Of a DNA stretch of 64,000 nt, positions 26,501-33,979 are shown piece after piece (within the stretch, counting starts at the first letter, position 1; each line of letters starts with the position of its first letter). A program made the translations under genes and the position numbers. Below the pieces are notes generated by a model. That model was given only the letters and a program-made list of their open reading frames with translations. It was not told the origin of the DNA and did not search any database. Source of the stretch: Phoronis australis (lineage: Eukaryota > Phoronida > Phoronidae); NCBI GenBank assembly GCA_002633005.1, contig NMRA01000036.1, positions 6,869 to 70,868 of the forward strand, written 5' to 3'.

Positions 26501-29500
26501 CTTTATGCCGTTTGGTAAACATTTCAAATAATTGCTCACTGCGTTGTTGTTCATTCCAGCGAAGAGTTTGTGATCCCTGAACTCCCCTATGGCAAAGAGC
26601 TGGTGATGAACATTCGCACAACCTGGGGCGATCGGCACTACGTGGGTATGACAGGCATCGAGGTTTTCACCAAGTCTGGGAAGCCAGCTGTTGTAGAAAA
26701 GGTATGTCATGACAAAATTACAGTTGTTTAAATAGTACTGATGCCAATGTGGTTAATGTGGATGACATTGTTATTTTTATTGGGAGTTACTTCAAACCAC
26801 TTAAGAACATCATTTTTTCGGCTACAGGTCTATTCTGTGTTTTTCTTCCATGTTCATTGAGCTTAGGAGACATGCAAGTCTTATGTATACTTTGTTTTTC
26901 AGTAGCAGTCTTTATTAAAACACATCCTGTTGAATATCAGGGCCTGCTGACCACCTCTGGGCATGACATTTTGGACCTATTGGTATCCTCCTGTACTTTA
27001 TAGTCATCCCCTTGTAATATCCTAGAGCCGTCAGTGGTTTTGTTTCCAAACAAGGCAATTCTTATATTTTTCAGTTCATACTGTTTATTCTTGCTGGGAA
27101 GTGACTTAAGGAGAATCGTATGTTTAATTAAAAAAGTAACGTTCAGGTCATCTTTGATGTGCATCGTCGAATAAAATAGCCTTTTGACATTGACCACTAG
27201 CTAATTATATTTACACATTTCAGATCTCTGCTGATCCCGCTGACATCAACGTGTTGCCAGGTTACAGTAGTGACCCCAGGGTCGTCACTAATTTGGTCGA
27301 TGGGGTAAATAGGACACGTGACGACATACACATGTGGCTGGCACCATTCAAGAAGGGTGATGACCACTGGATACGCATCACATTTGAGAAACCATGCTAC
27401 TTGGCACTTGTTAGAATATGGGTATGATGCTAAAATTTATGAGAAATTGACTATTGATCATTAGACGAATTAAATCTATGTAATAAATAAGTAGTGCCTG
27501 TGTCCATAACCTTTGTGTTTTGTCTTTAACAAAGGAGTGTTATGGAGAAAACTATTGACATTGATTTGTGGCTGGATGTGACAACTGTAGCGCCTCCTGT
27601 TGGCGATTTTTGTCTTTTTTCTGCTGTGTCTTCTTACTCCTTTAAAAAGATTTTTGTGAAATTTTGCAATAATTAGTTTTATATGACTATGGCTACCTAC
27701 GATTTGTGGACGGTTGTAACTACTGCTGTATCCCTCAGTGGCAATTTTGGTTTTTACATTTGCCTTTTTATCTTCAGAGATCTGTGACAGTTTTTATTGA
27801 AATGTGGCAAACAAGTTTCCGGTATGATGCTGATAACATCTATCCATTTTGGGATGTATTTGACATATACTGTGTCACCTAGTGTCACTAATAAACACCT
27901 AACAGCATACTGTTAGCATTGCTGTCGTGAGCACATTCCAATGCTCTGCATTACTCTTGTTAGACTATAGTTTGATTTTGGCTGTTAGTAGACACACTGA
28001 GGGTCACTGTGTCATTGAAATTCTCCGTGTGTGATTTAGAACTATAACAAGTCGAGGATCCACTCATACCGAGGTGCCAAAGATGTAGTCATAACTCTGG
28101 ATGGGCAGACGATATTCAAGGGTGAGATAGCCAGAGCCTGTGGTGGGGTACAGGGTGGCACTGAAGCATTTGGTGATGTAAGTACTGAGTTGATGGGAAA
28201 TAAGTTGTGCTAGTTGTTTATGTCTATTAGCAAAAGAGACTGGTGGCATCGCGGTTCTTCCTCTGGGCCTGTGACCACATTTCTTCAAGATTCAACAAAA
28301 AATTGTCTTATCGCGTCGCATTGTGTAAACTTTCTGTGATTGGTGAGACTCAAAAACAGTTTGGTGGTTCTGAGCCCTGATCTTGACTTATTTTTTTGAG
28401 ACAAATAGTTACAAGTTGGGGAAAAAGGATACCGGTAACAGAATATTTATAATCGTTATTGTGGATGGACAAATTTCGAAAGTTGAAAAACTAATTAGCG
28501 GATGGAAATGTTAACCAAAGGTTTAATATGGTTTGCTTCTAGAAAATGTTAAGAATTTGGTGCCCTTGGAATCACTGTTGAATTATTCCATGATGAAGTG
28601 GTTTTGTGGGGGGTGGTCAGACTGAGCCTCTAAAGCAGTTTTAGCGACATTACTGTTCATTTTGTCCCACGTTTGTGTACCACTCTTCTTCACGTTGATT
28701 TAGTAGCCATTAAATTATGATGCATTCTGGGTATTTGAGTTCTGTACGAGACTTGTACTATTCAAAATGCATGTTGTAGACCATTCTGTTCACAATGGAC
28801 GAGAATATCCTGGAGTCGGTGTCGCGTTACGATGAGGCTTATGACGGCGATGGGTTCAGTGGCGATGACTGGGAGGAAGATGTGCCATTTGAACGACCAG
28901 CGACGGCAGATGTCGGTGATGAGGTTTGTGTTTCCATCATCTAATACTGCAATGCTGAACCTTTTTAAAGTTGGTCAATTTTTAGCATAATTCAAACTGC
29001 ATTAACAGCGTATTGGTAAGTTGGTTCTTATAATTTCTCAATGCTATATTCTGTAGATTTCACGTCAAAGTAATTTTTGAAACATTTCAAGCATGTGAAG
29101 CTATTGTATGGCGTTTTCACAACACAGCGATTATTTTTGAAAACTTTTACTGCATCATTTGTCATATTTAGTTGTACGTTATGATCCTGTCATGATCTGT
29201 TGACAATTTTTGGCAAAAAATTGTCCAAGAAAATGAAAAATCACTTTTGACACGTTTTCATGTAAGAAATAATGTAGCAATTTCTAAATGGTGAGTACAC
29301 CATACAATCGATTTCCTTTTAGTCACGACCATTCACGTCTGCTGTTGGCAAGAGGAGTCAACCAAGTGGTGGAGCAGAGGAGATAACTCCAGCGCCTGCT
29401 GCCAATGTAGGCATGGAGGGAGATATTATGGTCTACAAGGGAAGGAGTATGTATTGATTAGTAATTAAATCAGTAACAGGTGTGTGCTCATGGTCTAATT

Positions 29501-31361
29501 TTGGTGTTGATGTTTTTGAAGTAGAAAAGAGCGAGACGGCGTGTGGCCCACTGTGACCCACATTATGGTGAAGCTTCCTAAATTTAGGACACAATTTGGC
29601 GGAACAGTGAAATCGCTCACTGTCAGTTTCTGTCAACAAATATAAGTGTGAAGACAAAGATCTGCAGCATTGGTTTCTGTAGTACTACTGTCATTAGTCA
29701 ATACAATGTGAAACATTTTAGTTACACAGTGAGCGTTTGAAAAATGTAGAGATGTCAATTTTTGCAGTTATTTTGGTTTGAATTTGAAGAAACTGTGTAC
29801 AGCAAAAGGGTCAGATAAAGCACAGATATGTCTACAATCTTGGATATGATAGTTCACTTTCACTAAAGTGAATTAGAATCTTTTAAACTTTCTATATTCT
29901 TCCTTCACATTTCCCCTCTGGGGTGCATGCACACTATAGGGCTATGGATCTTCATGTGAGACTGTACTTACGTGCACAAGTTGGTCATATGTTACCCATT
30001 ATGTGAAACATTCAATGAGCAAATCAAAGTGCAAATTAAATAGCTTATGTGTGAAGGATGTCTTTTTGATATTGTAGATGTTCATGTATTTTCATTAGAA
30101 GGTGTCTGATATAAGTAATTTTTGTAAATTCCTAAGTATGGATAAAAAGGCACTTGTTGTGCACTTGTAAGAGACTACTGCCAGTGCCTAATTTCAAACG
30201 TGACGGTTCTGTGAGTTTGTGCTTGATTTAAATTTTAAGAGGACAGTGGACATTTTGCAGTTGTTTCAACTTTTTATTTATTGATAATGTCAGTTATTCT
30301 GAGTAGCTGTATTGAATGCTAAATCAGTGGGTTAAAAATGGCTCATTTTAAAGTAACATGAAATAAGAATGACGCATTTTTAAGCCAAAAGTAACACCTG
30401 TGTGCTCCATTCCTACCTTAGTTAAACAATATATTATGAAAAGTGGTAACATCCCTTATTTCACGACTGGGTGTTTTGAGAGTATCGCAAAATTAAATCA
30501 AAACATTTGACATTTGTCACTGTGTAGAACGGGGTGTCCCAAGGTAATAGTAACATTACTCAATATAACTTAACAAATTTTCATCTGTTGTGTTTGTAGG
30601 GCTACAATTGAATTTCACTGAGACGTGGGGTGACATGCATTATATGGGCCTCACCGGATTGGAGGTTATTGGAAAAGATGGGGTGACGGCCCTTCCTGTT
30701 ACCATGGAGATTCTTGATGCACAGCCTCGAGATTTACATGTTTTGCCGGGATATGACAGAGATGATCGAACCCTCGATAAGTAAGTCAATATTAGATATT
30801 GCTCTTTACCTAAAAACTCCAGCATTCTACATAGTTATGTTTCCTTAGCAACAAGGCAGTGTAATTTTAACCAAGTTGTTTTTCAGTTTTGAAATCATTT
30901 TCTTAAATTTTAAGCCATGATAGAATTAGATGAATCAAAAGCCATGGCACACTAAAATGACACTAAACGTCTGCCTAAAATTGCCTTGTACAATTCCTCA
31001 ATTCAGACATTTCCTATGTCAGTCTCATCAAAATGGTCATGGAAGTTTTTCCATTGTCGCTCAAGCCTTTCAAATTGCTATTGTATGACACTAGGTCAAA
31101 GTGTGCAAACCATTAAATGATCTGCCAGTTTCTCTATTGAGTTGTGCCCTTATAAATACCAAACAGCTGCCTGATAATTCACAATTTCCTTGCAGGCTCA
31201 TAGATGGCGCCAATGTGACATCATCTGATGAGCACATGTGGATGGTTCCGTTCACTGCGGGACAGAGCCACCTGGTGACGGTACACTTCCCGCAAGAGAC
31301 ACAAATGACAGGATTGCGGTTCTGGAACTACAACAAGAACCCTGAGGACACCTATCGGGGC
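8523..31361 (+). CDS. KATNIP: KATNIP (katanin-interacting protein, KIAA0556), 27 exons, 5' and 3' incomplete
   Basis: KATNIP is a large protein of ciliary basal bodies and microtubules that interacts with katanin; human mutations cause a Joubert-type ciliopathy. I joined 27 exons (individual entries follow) with GT-AG borders and matching phases, giving 1,432 codons without a stop. Order: an N-terminal segment with NPAYDEYL..LQQKNR and EQGFALYLNGAN; a long acidic, charged and Ser-rich middle encoded by exons 4-11; then KATNIP/DUF4457 modules. Module 1 is in exons 12-14, module 2 in exons 21-24 and module 3 in exons 26-27. Each has a TWGD-like start (STWGD, TTWGD, ETWGD), a G.TG.EV or G.TEI strand and a WNYNK motif. 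Introns are 311-1,434 nt. Vertebrate KATNIP is about 1,600 residues, so the initiator exon and about 200 C-terminal residues (rest of module 3 and a fourth module) are missing. Family assignment is from recognition of these motifs. Confidence 0.92.
8656..9057. mobile_element. long-TIR MITE, copy 1 (ends near CAGGG)
   Basis: About 400 bp within a KATNIP intron. The left end (CAGGGTCCTAGGTCTAAT..., then ...TTTTCCGCCCTGCTTTTGTG) is the reverse complement, with substitutions, of the right end (CACAAAAGTAGGGCAGAAAA... to ...GATTAGGCGCCAGCCCC). The arms are about 65-80 bp. Copies B (10950-11278) and C (43372-43744) share the arms. CAGGG-type ends suggest a hAT-derived non-autonomous element, but target duplications could not be defined. 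Confidence 0.6.
9641..9789 (+). CDS. KATNIP: KATNIP exon 2
   Basis: Acceptor GTTCTTCCAG, donor GAG|GTATGT. It completes the Arg codon of exon 1 and ends with one base. It encodes a basic stretch and then EKKEQGFALYLNGANVHV, the best conserved N-terminal motif of KATNIP. Confidence 0.92.
10627..10785 (+). CDS. KATNIP: KATNIP exon 3
   Basis: Phase 1 to phase 1. It encodes a Ser/Arg-rich segment ending in KRKNWCAGSVHIKSEKGQKV and KIRAP, which resembles the short ordered '..V.I.T..G.KV.I..P' segment in vertebrate KATNIP. The acceptor is the AG at 10625-10626, chosen because it is the only nearby AG that keeps phase. Confidence 0.8.
10950..11278. mobile_element. long-TIR MITE, copy 2
   Basis: Arms near 10970-11015 (CTCAAAATTATTTTTGGCAT...CTACTTTTGTG) and 11215-11265 (AGAATGCCAAAAATAATTTC...) are inverted relative to each other and match the elements at 8656 and 43372. 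The outer left end is degraded. Confidence 0.55.
11711..11811 (+). CDS. KATNIP: KATNIP exon 4
   Basis: Acceptor TTTCTTTTAG, donor GAG|GTTGGC; phase 1 in, phase 0 out. It encodes DIMTGNYEEDFEDYVSESYQ and then an Asp/Glu run (DDDEDEDEQE), the start of the acidic low-complexity middle. Confidence 0.85.
13246..13416 (+). CDS. KATNIP: KATNIP exon 5
   Basis: Phase 0 at both ends; acceptor GTTTCCCAG, donor CAAG|GTAGAG. It encodes an acidic stretch (SSDDGSDIEIDADKHELQ, then a Glu-rich run) ending LSFEEVK, which leads directly into exon 6. The first few codons (LARHLSMA) are less certain than the rest because another AG lies 17 bases downstream, although that one breaks the phase. Confidence 0.78.
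13530..13714. mobile_element. possible degraded Tc1/mariner-like MITE
   Basis: It starts TACAATACAAGCCAAAAATAATCAGGCA, resembling the left terminus of the elements at 18170 and 23559, and contains the shared internal words AAAAATGAC and TAGTGGCA. The right end (GTTACTGTA) is poorly preserved. Confidence 0.3.
13879..13944 (+). CDS. KATNIP: KATNIP exon 6
   Basis: 22 codons, phase 0 at both ends; acceptor CCCCTCCAG, donor ACG|GTGAGT. It encodes QLRKSLEMNRSIQQSIVEEI, a helical segment recognisable in the family (..LR.S.E...SIQ.S..). Confidence 0.88.
14706..14868 (+). CDS. KATNIP: KATNIP exon 7
   Basis: Acceptor CAATTTTAG, donor CCTG|GTAAGA; phase 0 in, phase 1 out. Highly acidic (EEEDSQEFDSESEVVSDEIE), ending DTIVLEFKAPSP. 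Probably a flexible linker. Confidence 0.85.
15512..15664 (+). CDS. KATNIP: KATNIP exon 8
   Basis: Phase 1 to phase 1; donor GCTG|GTAAGA. It encodes a basic, Thr-rich linker (RNKTTLTTAARKPDTDSFGE...). An internal GAG|GTGACT at 15649 could also act as a donor, but it would end in phase 0 and break the frame of exon 9, so the downstream donor was preferred. Confidence 0.8.
15859..16344 (+). repeat. 61-bp minisatellite, 8 copies, in a KATNIP intron
   Basis: Eight consecutive copies of a 61-bp unit starting GGAATCTTGAAAAAATTGTT begin at 15859, 15920, 15981, 16042, 16103, 16164, 16224 and 16285. The sixth copy is one base shorter. Copies differ by only one to a few bases, so the array is young or homogenised. 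It lies in the intron between exons 8 and 9. Confidence 0.97.
16694..16878 (+). CDS. KATNIP: KATNIP exon 9
   Basis: Acceptor TGATTTCAG, donor ACAG|GTGGGT; phase 1 in, phase 0 out. Two frames are open; the one that matches the exon phases reads DAPPRKSRNLPLQRKPESSE and then a helical ALDTTAQKEALLQALQAENA. Confidence 0.87.
17590..17768 (+). CDS. KATNIP: KATNIP exon 10
   Basis: Acceptor CACACCAG, donor CCAAG|GTGGGT; phase 0 in, phase 2 out. It encodes a polar linker followed by SEQRISHAVNRVLEMKPR, a predicted helix that continues into exon 11. Confidence 0.87.
18051..18148. repeat. foldback (hairpin) element, copy 2
   Basis: The left arm (18051-18088) and right arm (18110-18148) pair through TTTTGAGAACCAGTTT / AAACTGGTTCTCAAAA and weaker outer sequence. 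It shares the GAACCAGTTT...CCACT.AATAACGGG core with the hairpin at 6160-6249. It lies 21 bp from the MITE that starts at 18170. Confidence 0.65.
18170..18437. mobile_element. Tc1/mariner-like MITE, copy 1
   Basis: The left end is CAGTATAGGACAAAAGTAAT... and the right end is the inverted ...TTGGCTTGTACTG followed by TA. The element is 268 bp, non-coding, and lies in the KATNIP intron after exon 10. It shares ends with the elements at 23559 and 33592 and internal sequence with 26119. Confidence 0.7.
18605..18734 (+). CDS. KATNIP: KATNIP exon 11
   Basis: Acceptor TTTCAACAG, donor AAAA|GTATGT; completes the Arg codon of exon 10 and ends in phase 0. It encodes QQRMLIKALGKLEHSVSPRS and a Ser/Thr-rich linker to the first DUF4457 module. 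Confidence 0.85.
19046..19234 (+). CDS. KATNIP: KATNIP exon 12 (module 1 start)
   Basis: Phase 0 at both ends; acceptor GATCTTCTAG, donor TAAG|GTAGGA. It encodes LRLQLISTWGDGKRIGLTEI followed by QCFDTNNKKIPIS. This is the first copy of the 'L.L...TWGD....GLT.I...D..G..I' signature that opens each KATNIP/DUF4457 module. Confidence 0.93.
19595..19726 (+). CDS. KATNIP: KATNIP exon 13 (module 1 middle)
   Basis: Phase 0 at both ends. It encodes TTKEKNMWSCDYNSKTPVEI and ends ELAKIKVWNYNKSIN. The MW..... and VWNYNKS motifs recur at the same relative places in modules 2 and 3. Confidence 0.93.
20694..21114 (+). CDS. KATNIP: KATNIP exon 14 (module 1 end plus linker)
   Basis: The largest exon, 421 nt; acceptor TTCTTTTGCAG, donor CAAG|GTGGGT. 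It starts DLSIGVKDVKVHLDNTLIFE and GHFDKGCGNQVFDYGQ, closing module 1. A Ser/Thr-Pro-rich linker follows with two similar segments (RYTTPLETPSDTP and RYVTPRE), which look like clustered proline-directed phosphorylation sites. Confidence 0.93.
21621..21993 (+). CDS. KATNIP: KATNIP exon 15 (NAGNAG acceptor)
   Basis: The acceptor is CCAGCAG, so splicing after either AG (exon start 21621 or 21624) keeps frame and differs by one residue. Donor CAA|GTAAGA; phase 1 in, phase 2 out. It encodes a basic, Ser/Thr-rich linker ending SFDEASMLQQIQSITK. Confidence 0.87.
22984..23031 (+). CDS. KATNIP: KATNIP exon 16
   Basis: A 48-nt exon with acceptor TTTTTTCTACAG and donor CAAAA|GTAAAG; phase 2 to phase 2. 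It encodes APSVSRPQWLSETPQ, a short RPQWL motif that is echoed in exon 17 (RPKWLQ). Confidence 0.85.
23559..23792. mobile_element. Tc1/mariner-like MITE, copy 2 (complete, TA-flanked)
   Basis: The left end is CAGTATACGCCAAAAGTATT and the right end is the inverted ...GATTACTTTTGTCTTGTGCTG. It is flanked by TA on both sides (23557-23558 and 23793-23794), the expected Tc1/mariner target duplication. It is 234 bp and lies 44 bp upstream of KATNIP exon 17. Confidence 0.78.
23837..23913 (+). CDS. KATNIP: KATNIP exon 17
   Basis: Acceptor TTCACTCTAG, donor CCAG|GTAGGT; phase 2 in, phase 1 out. It encodes SSVDREAPSKKKSNRPKWLQ and then SADVP. A basic RPKWLQ motif follows the RPQWL of exon 16, suggesting a duplicated short linear motif. 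Confidence 0.85.
24600..24693 (+). CDS. KATNIP: KATNIP exon 18
   Basis: Acceptor TTGTTGCCAG, donor CTGG|GTAGGC; phase 1 in, phase 2 out. It encodes DEPFEAPPESRAGNRNQLQS and REEDIGSWPHS, a charged linker. Confidence 0.83.
25117..25382 (+). CDS. KATNIP: KATNIP exon 19
   Basis: Acceptor GTTGTCTACAG, donor GGAGG|GTAATA; phase 2 in, phase 1 out. It encodes TDHLKTVFDEEPRKTTPSEV ... RWRSRVTKQEALALDSDDDS ... SWTSLDMFNHSQKGRLSVNL. The charged, Trp-containing segments are probably short linear motifs. Confidence 0.88.
26016..26091 (+). CDS. KATNIP: KATNIP exon 20
   Basis: Acceptor TTGGCCCAAAG, donor GCGA|GTACGT; phase 1 in, phase 2 out. It encodes DALDEYLQSEIQPEPTIDEE, an acidic linker leading to module 2. 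Confidence 0.83.
26119..26300. mobile_element. truncated Tc1/mariner-like MITE, copy 3
   Basis: It begins GACTACTAGACAAAGGTAAT and carries the same inner words as the 18170 element (AGCAAAAATGAC, GTGGCAAAATTTT, GCCACCTTTCTAACTT). No right terminus is recognisable, so it appears truncated. Confidence 0.5.
26350..26559 (+). repeat. degenerate ~55-bp tandem repeat ending at an exon
   Basis: Four diverged units each contain a 'TAAT..TCGCTCACTG.cTTG.TGTTACAAACAG' core. The last unit ends at the splice acceptor TTGTTCATTCCAG of KATNIP exon 21. Confidence 0.6.
26560..26701 (+). CDS. KATNIP: KATNIP exon 21 (module 2 start)
   Basis: Phase 2 in, phase 0 out; donor AAAG|GTATGT. It encodes EEFVIPELPYGKELVMNIRT, then TWGDRHYVGMTGIEVF, the second module-opening signature. 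Confidence 0.93.
27224..27421 (+). CDS. KATNIP: KATNIP exon 22 (module 2 middle)
   Basis: Phase 0 at both ends; acceptor CATTTCAG, donor TGG|GTATGA. It encodes ADPADINVLPGYSSDPRVVT, NLVDGVNRTRDDIHMWLAPF and ends ALVRIW. LPGY, the NL.DG.N.T..D.HMWLAPF block and the RIW end are strongly conserved in the family. Confidence 0.95.
27577..27895 (+). repeat. interspersed repeat with GCGCCTCCTGTTGGC / CCTAGTG boxes
   Basis: It shares a recurring layout with 39500-40060: a GC.CC.CCT..TGGC box, then ATTTTTGTTTTT, then a 'TGTCTTC...CCTT' stretch and 'TTTATTGAAAT..GGC'. Non-coding, in the intron before KATNIP exon 23. Confidence 0.5.
28040..28177 (+). CDS. KATNIP: KATNIP exon 23 (module 2)
   Basis: Phase 0 at both ends; acceptor GTGATTTAG, donor GAT|GTAAGT. 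It encodes NYNKSRIHSYRGAKDVVITL, then DGQTIFKGEIARACG. Joined to exon 22 it gives the RIWNYNKSR..SYRGAK motif. Confidence 0.95.
28780..28923 (+). CDS. KATNIP: KATNIP exon 24 (module 2 end)
   Basis: Phase 0 at both ends; acceptor ATGTTGTAG, donor GAG|GTTTGT. It encodes TILFTMDENILESVSRYDEA, closing module 2, and an acidic linker (DGDGFSGDDWEEDVPFERP). Confidence 0.92.
29323..29446 (+). CDS. KATNIP: KATNIP exon 25
   Basis: Acceptor TTCCTTTTAG, donor AGGA|GTATGT; phase 0 in, phase 1 out. It encodes SRPFTSAVGKRSQPSGGAEE and ends GDIMVYKGR, a linker to module 3. Confidence 0.88.
30600..30780 (+). CDS. KATNIP: KATNIP exon 26 (module 3 start)
   Basis: Acceptor TGTGTTTGTAG, donor GATAA|GTAAGT; phase 1 in, phase 2 out. 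It encodes LQLNFTETWGDMHYMGLTGL, EVIGKDG and DLHVLPGYDRDDRTLD: the third module, with the LPGY motif in the same exon rather than a separate one as in module 2. Confidence 0.94.
31196..31361 (+). CDS. KATNIP: KATNIP exon 27 (last recognised; module 3 incomplete)
   Basis: Acceptor TTCCTTGCAG, donor GGGC|GTGAGT; phase 2 in, phase 0 out. It encodes LIDGANVTSSDEHMWMVPFT ... GLRFWNYNKNPEDTYRG. The family continues with A[KR]..HV.LDG and a further module. A good donor here shows that splicing continues, but no next exon was recognised in the window. Confidence 0.94.
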
Positions 31362-33590
31362 GTGAGTTGACACTCTTTTTTCATCAGCCATGTCATACAA
31401 AGGCCATGTGCCAAATTTTCGGAAATAATTCACCTACGTAGACCAGAATCTGGCGGACAAGAGGAATTTTATTGTGTGAAATTTTCAACAAAATCATTTA
31501 AAAGTTAGTTTGTTTGGTGCTATGTAGCTGTCATAGCATCAAGGAGGTCAACATTTTGTGCTAAATACGTGTAATATGATATCTTCCTTATACAATAAGT
31601 TCTTAGTTTTAGTACATTCGTCTTATGTAGCACAGCCATGATTAATCCACTTCAAAATTTTTTATCTTCTTTTTCAATTTGCTCTGGATGAAATGACAGC
31701 ATTTTATTGGTTCCACAGGTGTTCTGTTGTGTCAGGATTTTATTATAAAGTCTTGGTTCCTCTTTATTAGGTATCCCACCTCTTTATAAGCTATCCCGTT
31801 AGGTCGCTGTTGTCTTTGCCAAATGTTTGTTTTGTCAACTATTGCCTTCTATCATTATTTCTTCACTTTTTGTGTTCATCTGACGTTGACATTTACGATA
31901 CTCACATTACTTTTTCGGAAATTAGTGAGAATTGTCTGCCCTTACGTGAAGGTGTTCTAATCTAATTATAGATCACCTCGTCGTCATTGTGTTCGCCTCA
32001 TTTTGGCGGCTGGGTAATAACGGGTCATGTAATTGTGTAATGGTCTCCTTGAACTAGCGATTCCTAGCGATTTCTTTTGAGTTCATTGTTTACTCTATTT
32101 ATGAAAGATTTGCGACTTCAGCGAGTTCGTTGTAACAACGCATGTATAGCCTGAACAGCCATTTTATGGTTTGCATCAAATTTTTTATCAATTATTTTGA
32201 TAACTTTTACAATGTTTTAACAAGAATGTATCATGAAATTTGTTCCTGTTACTGAAGTGCCTCCACTAACCAACGATATATCTACACATGAATTGAGACA
32301 GATATTGTGATGTCAGGTCTTAATGTGGCTAATAAACGTCACTCTAAAAGTTTATCACCACTAAATTTCCATACAACATTGATTGTAATTCTGTACTTTT
32401 CCCATTGTTCGATTATTTGATGTCTCAAGTGCAGGCCGGGTGTAGGCAAACATCTGCCACCGAGTTACAAGGTAACTACGTGAGGTCTAAAGTGTAATAT
32501 GGAGTCATGATAAATTCTCTATGATGTTTTTTGTACGCTGCCAGCCAATGACAAATATTTGATCATCAGGCACATTTCATTGGTAACAATTGACATCCAT
32601 TCCTTGTAAACAACAGCTGTTGGTTTACCACTAGGTCACACCAAAGACAAAACAAACATTAATGAGTTGGCCTCCCTGATGAAACTTCCTTTTTAATGGG
32701 TATAAGTAGCAAGCTGCAATAAAACTTAGTCTATTCCAGTAGAATAAAGGTCACACTTCCCCGTTCAGTCACGTAATAAATCTCATCATTGAACCACCAA
32801 AGAGACTATGCGTTGGCACATGCCGGTCTAAGCACGGGAAATTTTCGATAAGTAGTCATCAGTTTGTATAGTCAGAAACTGACATTTTTTGGTCTTTCCA
32901 GTTCATGGTACACTAGAGGTCTGTTTCATGAAAACTGGCTTAAGGCTTATGTCAGATTTTTTAATTGCTACGTGCAAATTACGGAATAAAGTTTTTGTCG
33001 TGAAATTGTTAGTACATCGCCTTAAAGCTATAATAGTTAATTCAATTTTGTATCAATAATTAGCAATCATGGGTGAATTCTCTAACACTTTGTACTTTGC
33101 TGAAGTGAGATTAAAATAATTTTTGCGAAATAACGGTATGGAGTGTAAGACACAATGTCTGACTGAAGTTTTAAGTCACTTTTAAAAAAACAGCCATCTG
33201 ACTTGAATTGTAAGTTTTTTTAGCACATATCATATTCCAATTACATGAATTTGTCTACTCTCTCTTGGGGTTTCCCCCATAAAATATAGCTATGGTGTTA
33301 ACAGTCTGTATGGATGAAAATATTGTCTTACAGCAGTTTTCAAAAAAAACGTTGACGAAGTTTCTTCTCATCGAACATCTGCACAATTTTGCTTCAGTGT
33401 TATTTTTTGTCAAATTTCCTTCTAGGGTTTCGCCGTAAGTTGGACGAAGTTATACAAATTTCAACAAAGTTTGTCGTCTTTTGTTGAACTACTGTACTCG
33501 TTTCAAGTCATATTCTTCACAGTTTTTTTTTGAAATTATTCTTTGTATATTATTGTAACTCCAAGGATGGCACAACCCGAAAAATTTTGT
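31362..33590. other. intronic or intergenic DNA, no gene seen
   Basis: AT-rich sequence after the last recognised KATNIP donor. I searched by eye for the expected continuation (A-K/R-x-x-H-V-x-L-D-G preceded by an acceptor in phase 0) and found none. No repeat family was recognised. Confidence 0.5.
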
Positions 33591-33591
33591 T

Positions 33592-33970
33592 ACAGTACTA
33601 GCCAAAAGTATTCCTACAATACGAATGGGAATTCGCCAACATGGTGGCTGGGCGGAAGCCAAATTCATAGATAATATAGGGGAATAAACTGGAAAATTAG
33701 TCAGTTGACTTAAGTTGTTCTGTAATTATAATTTTGACACTCCAATACTTGTCACCAGTAACTTTTGTTGTGACAAAATTAGCCATCATGAGGGGGAAGT
33801 GGTATTTTGTCTGATTACTTTTGTCTTGCTCTGTATTTTGTCTTATTATGCTCTGTATTTTGTCTGATTACTTTTGTCTTGCTCTGTATTTTGTCTGATT
33901 ATGCTCTGTATTTTGTCTGATTACTTTTGTCTTGCACTGTATTTTGTCTGATTACTTTTGTCCAGTACTG
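33592..33970. mobile_element. Tc1/mariner-like MITE, copy 4, with tandemly multiplied right terminus
   Basis: The left end is ACAGTACTAGCCAAAAGTAT. The right part (33802-33970) holds repeated copies of the right terminal repeat: full units (ATTTTGTCTGATTACTTTTG...) alternate with shortened ones (ATTTTGTCTTATTATGCTCTG) before the final ...TTTTGTCCAGTACTG. Six partial or full termini can be counted. Non-coding. Confidence 0.7.
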
Positions 33971-33979
33971 TTTGTTAAA

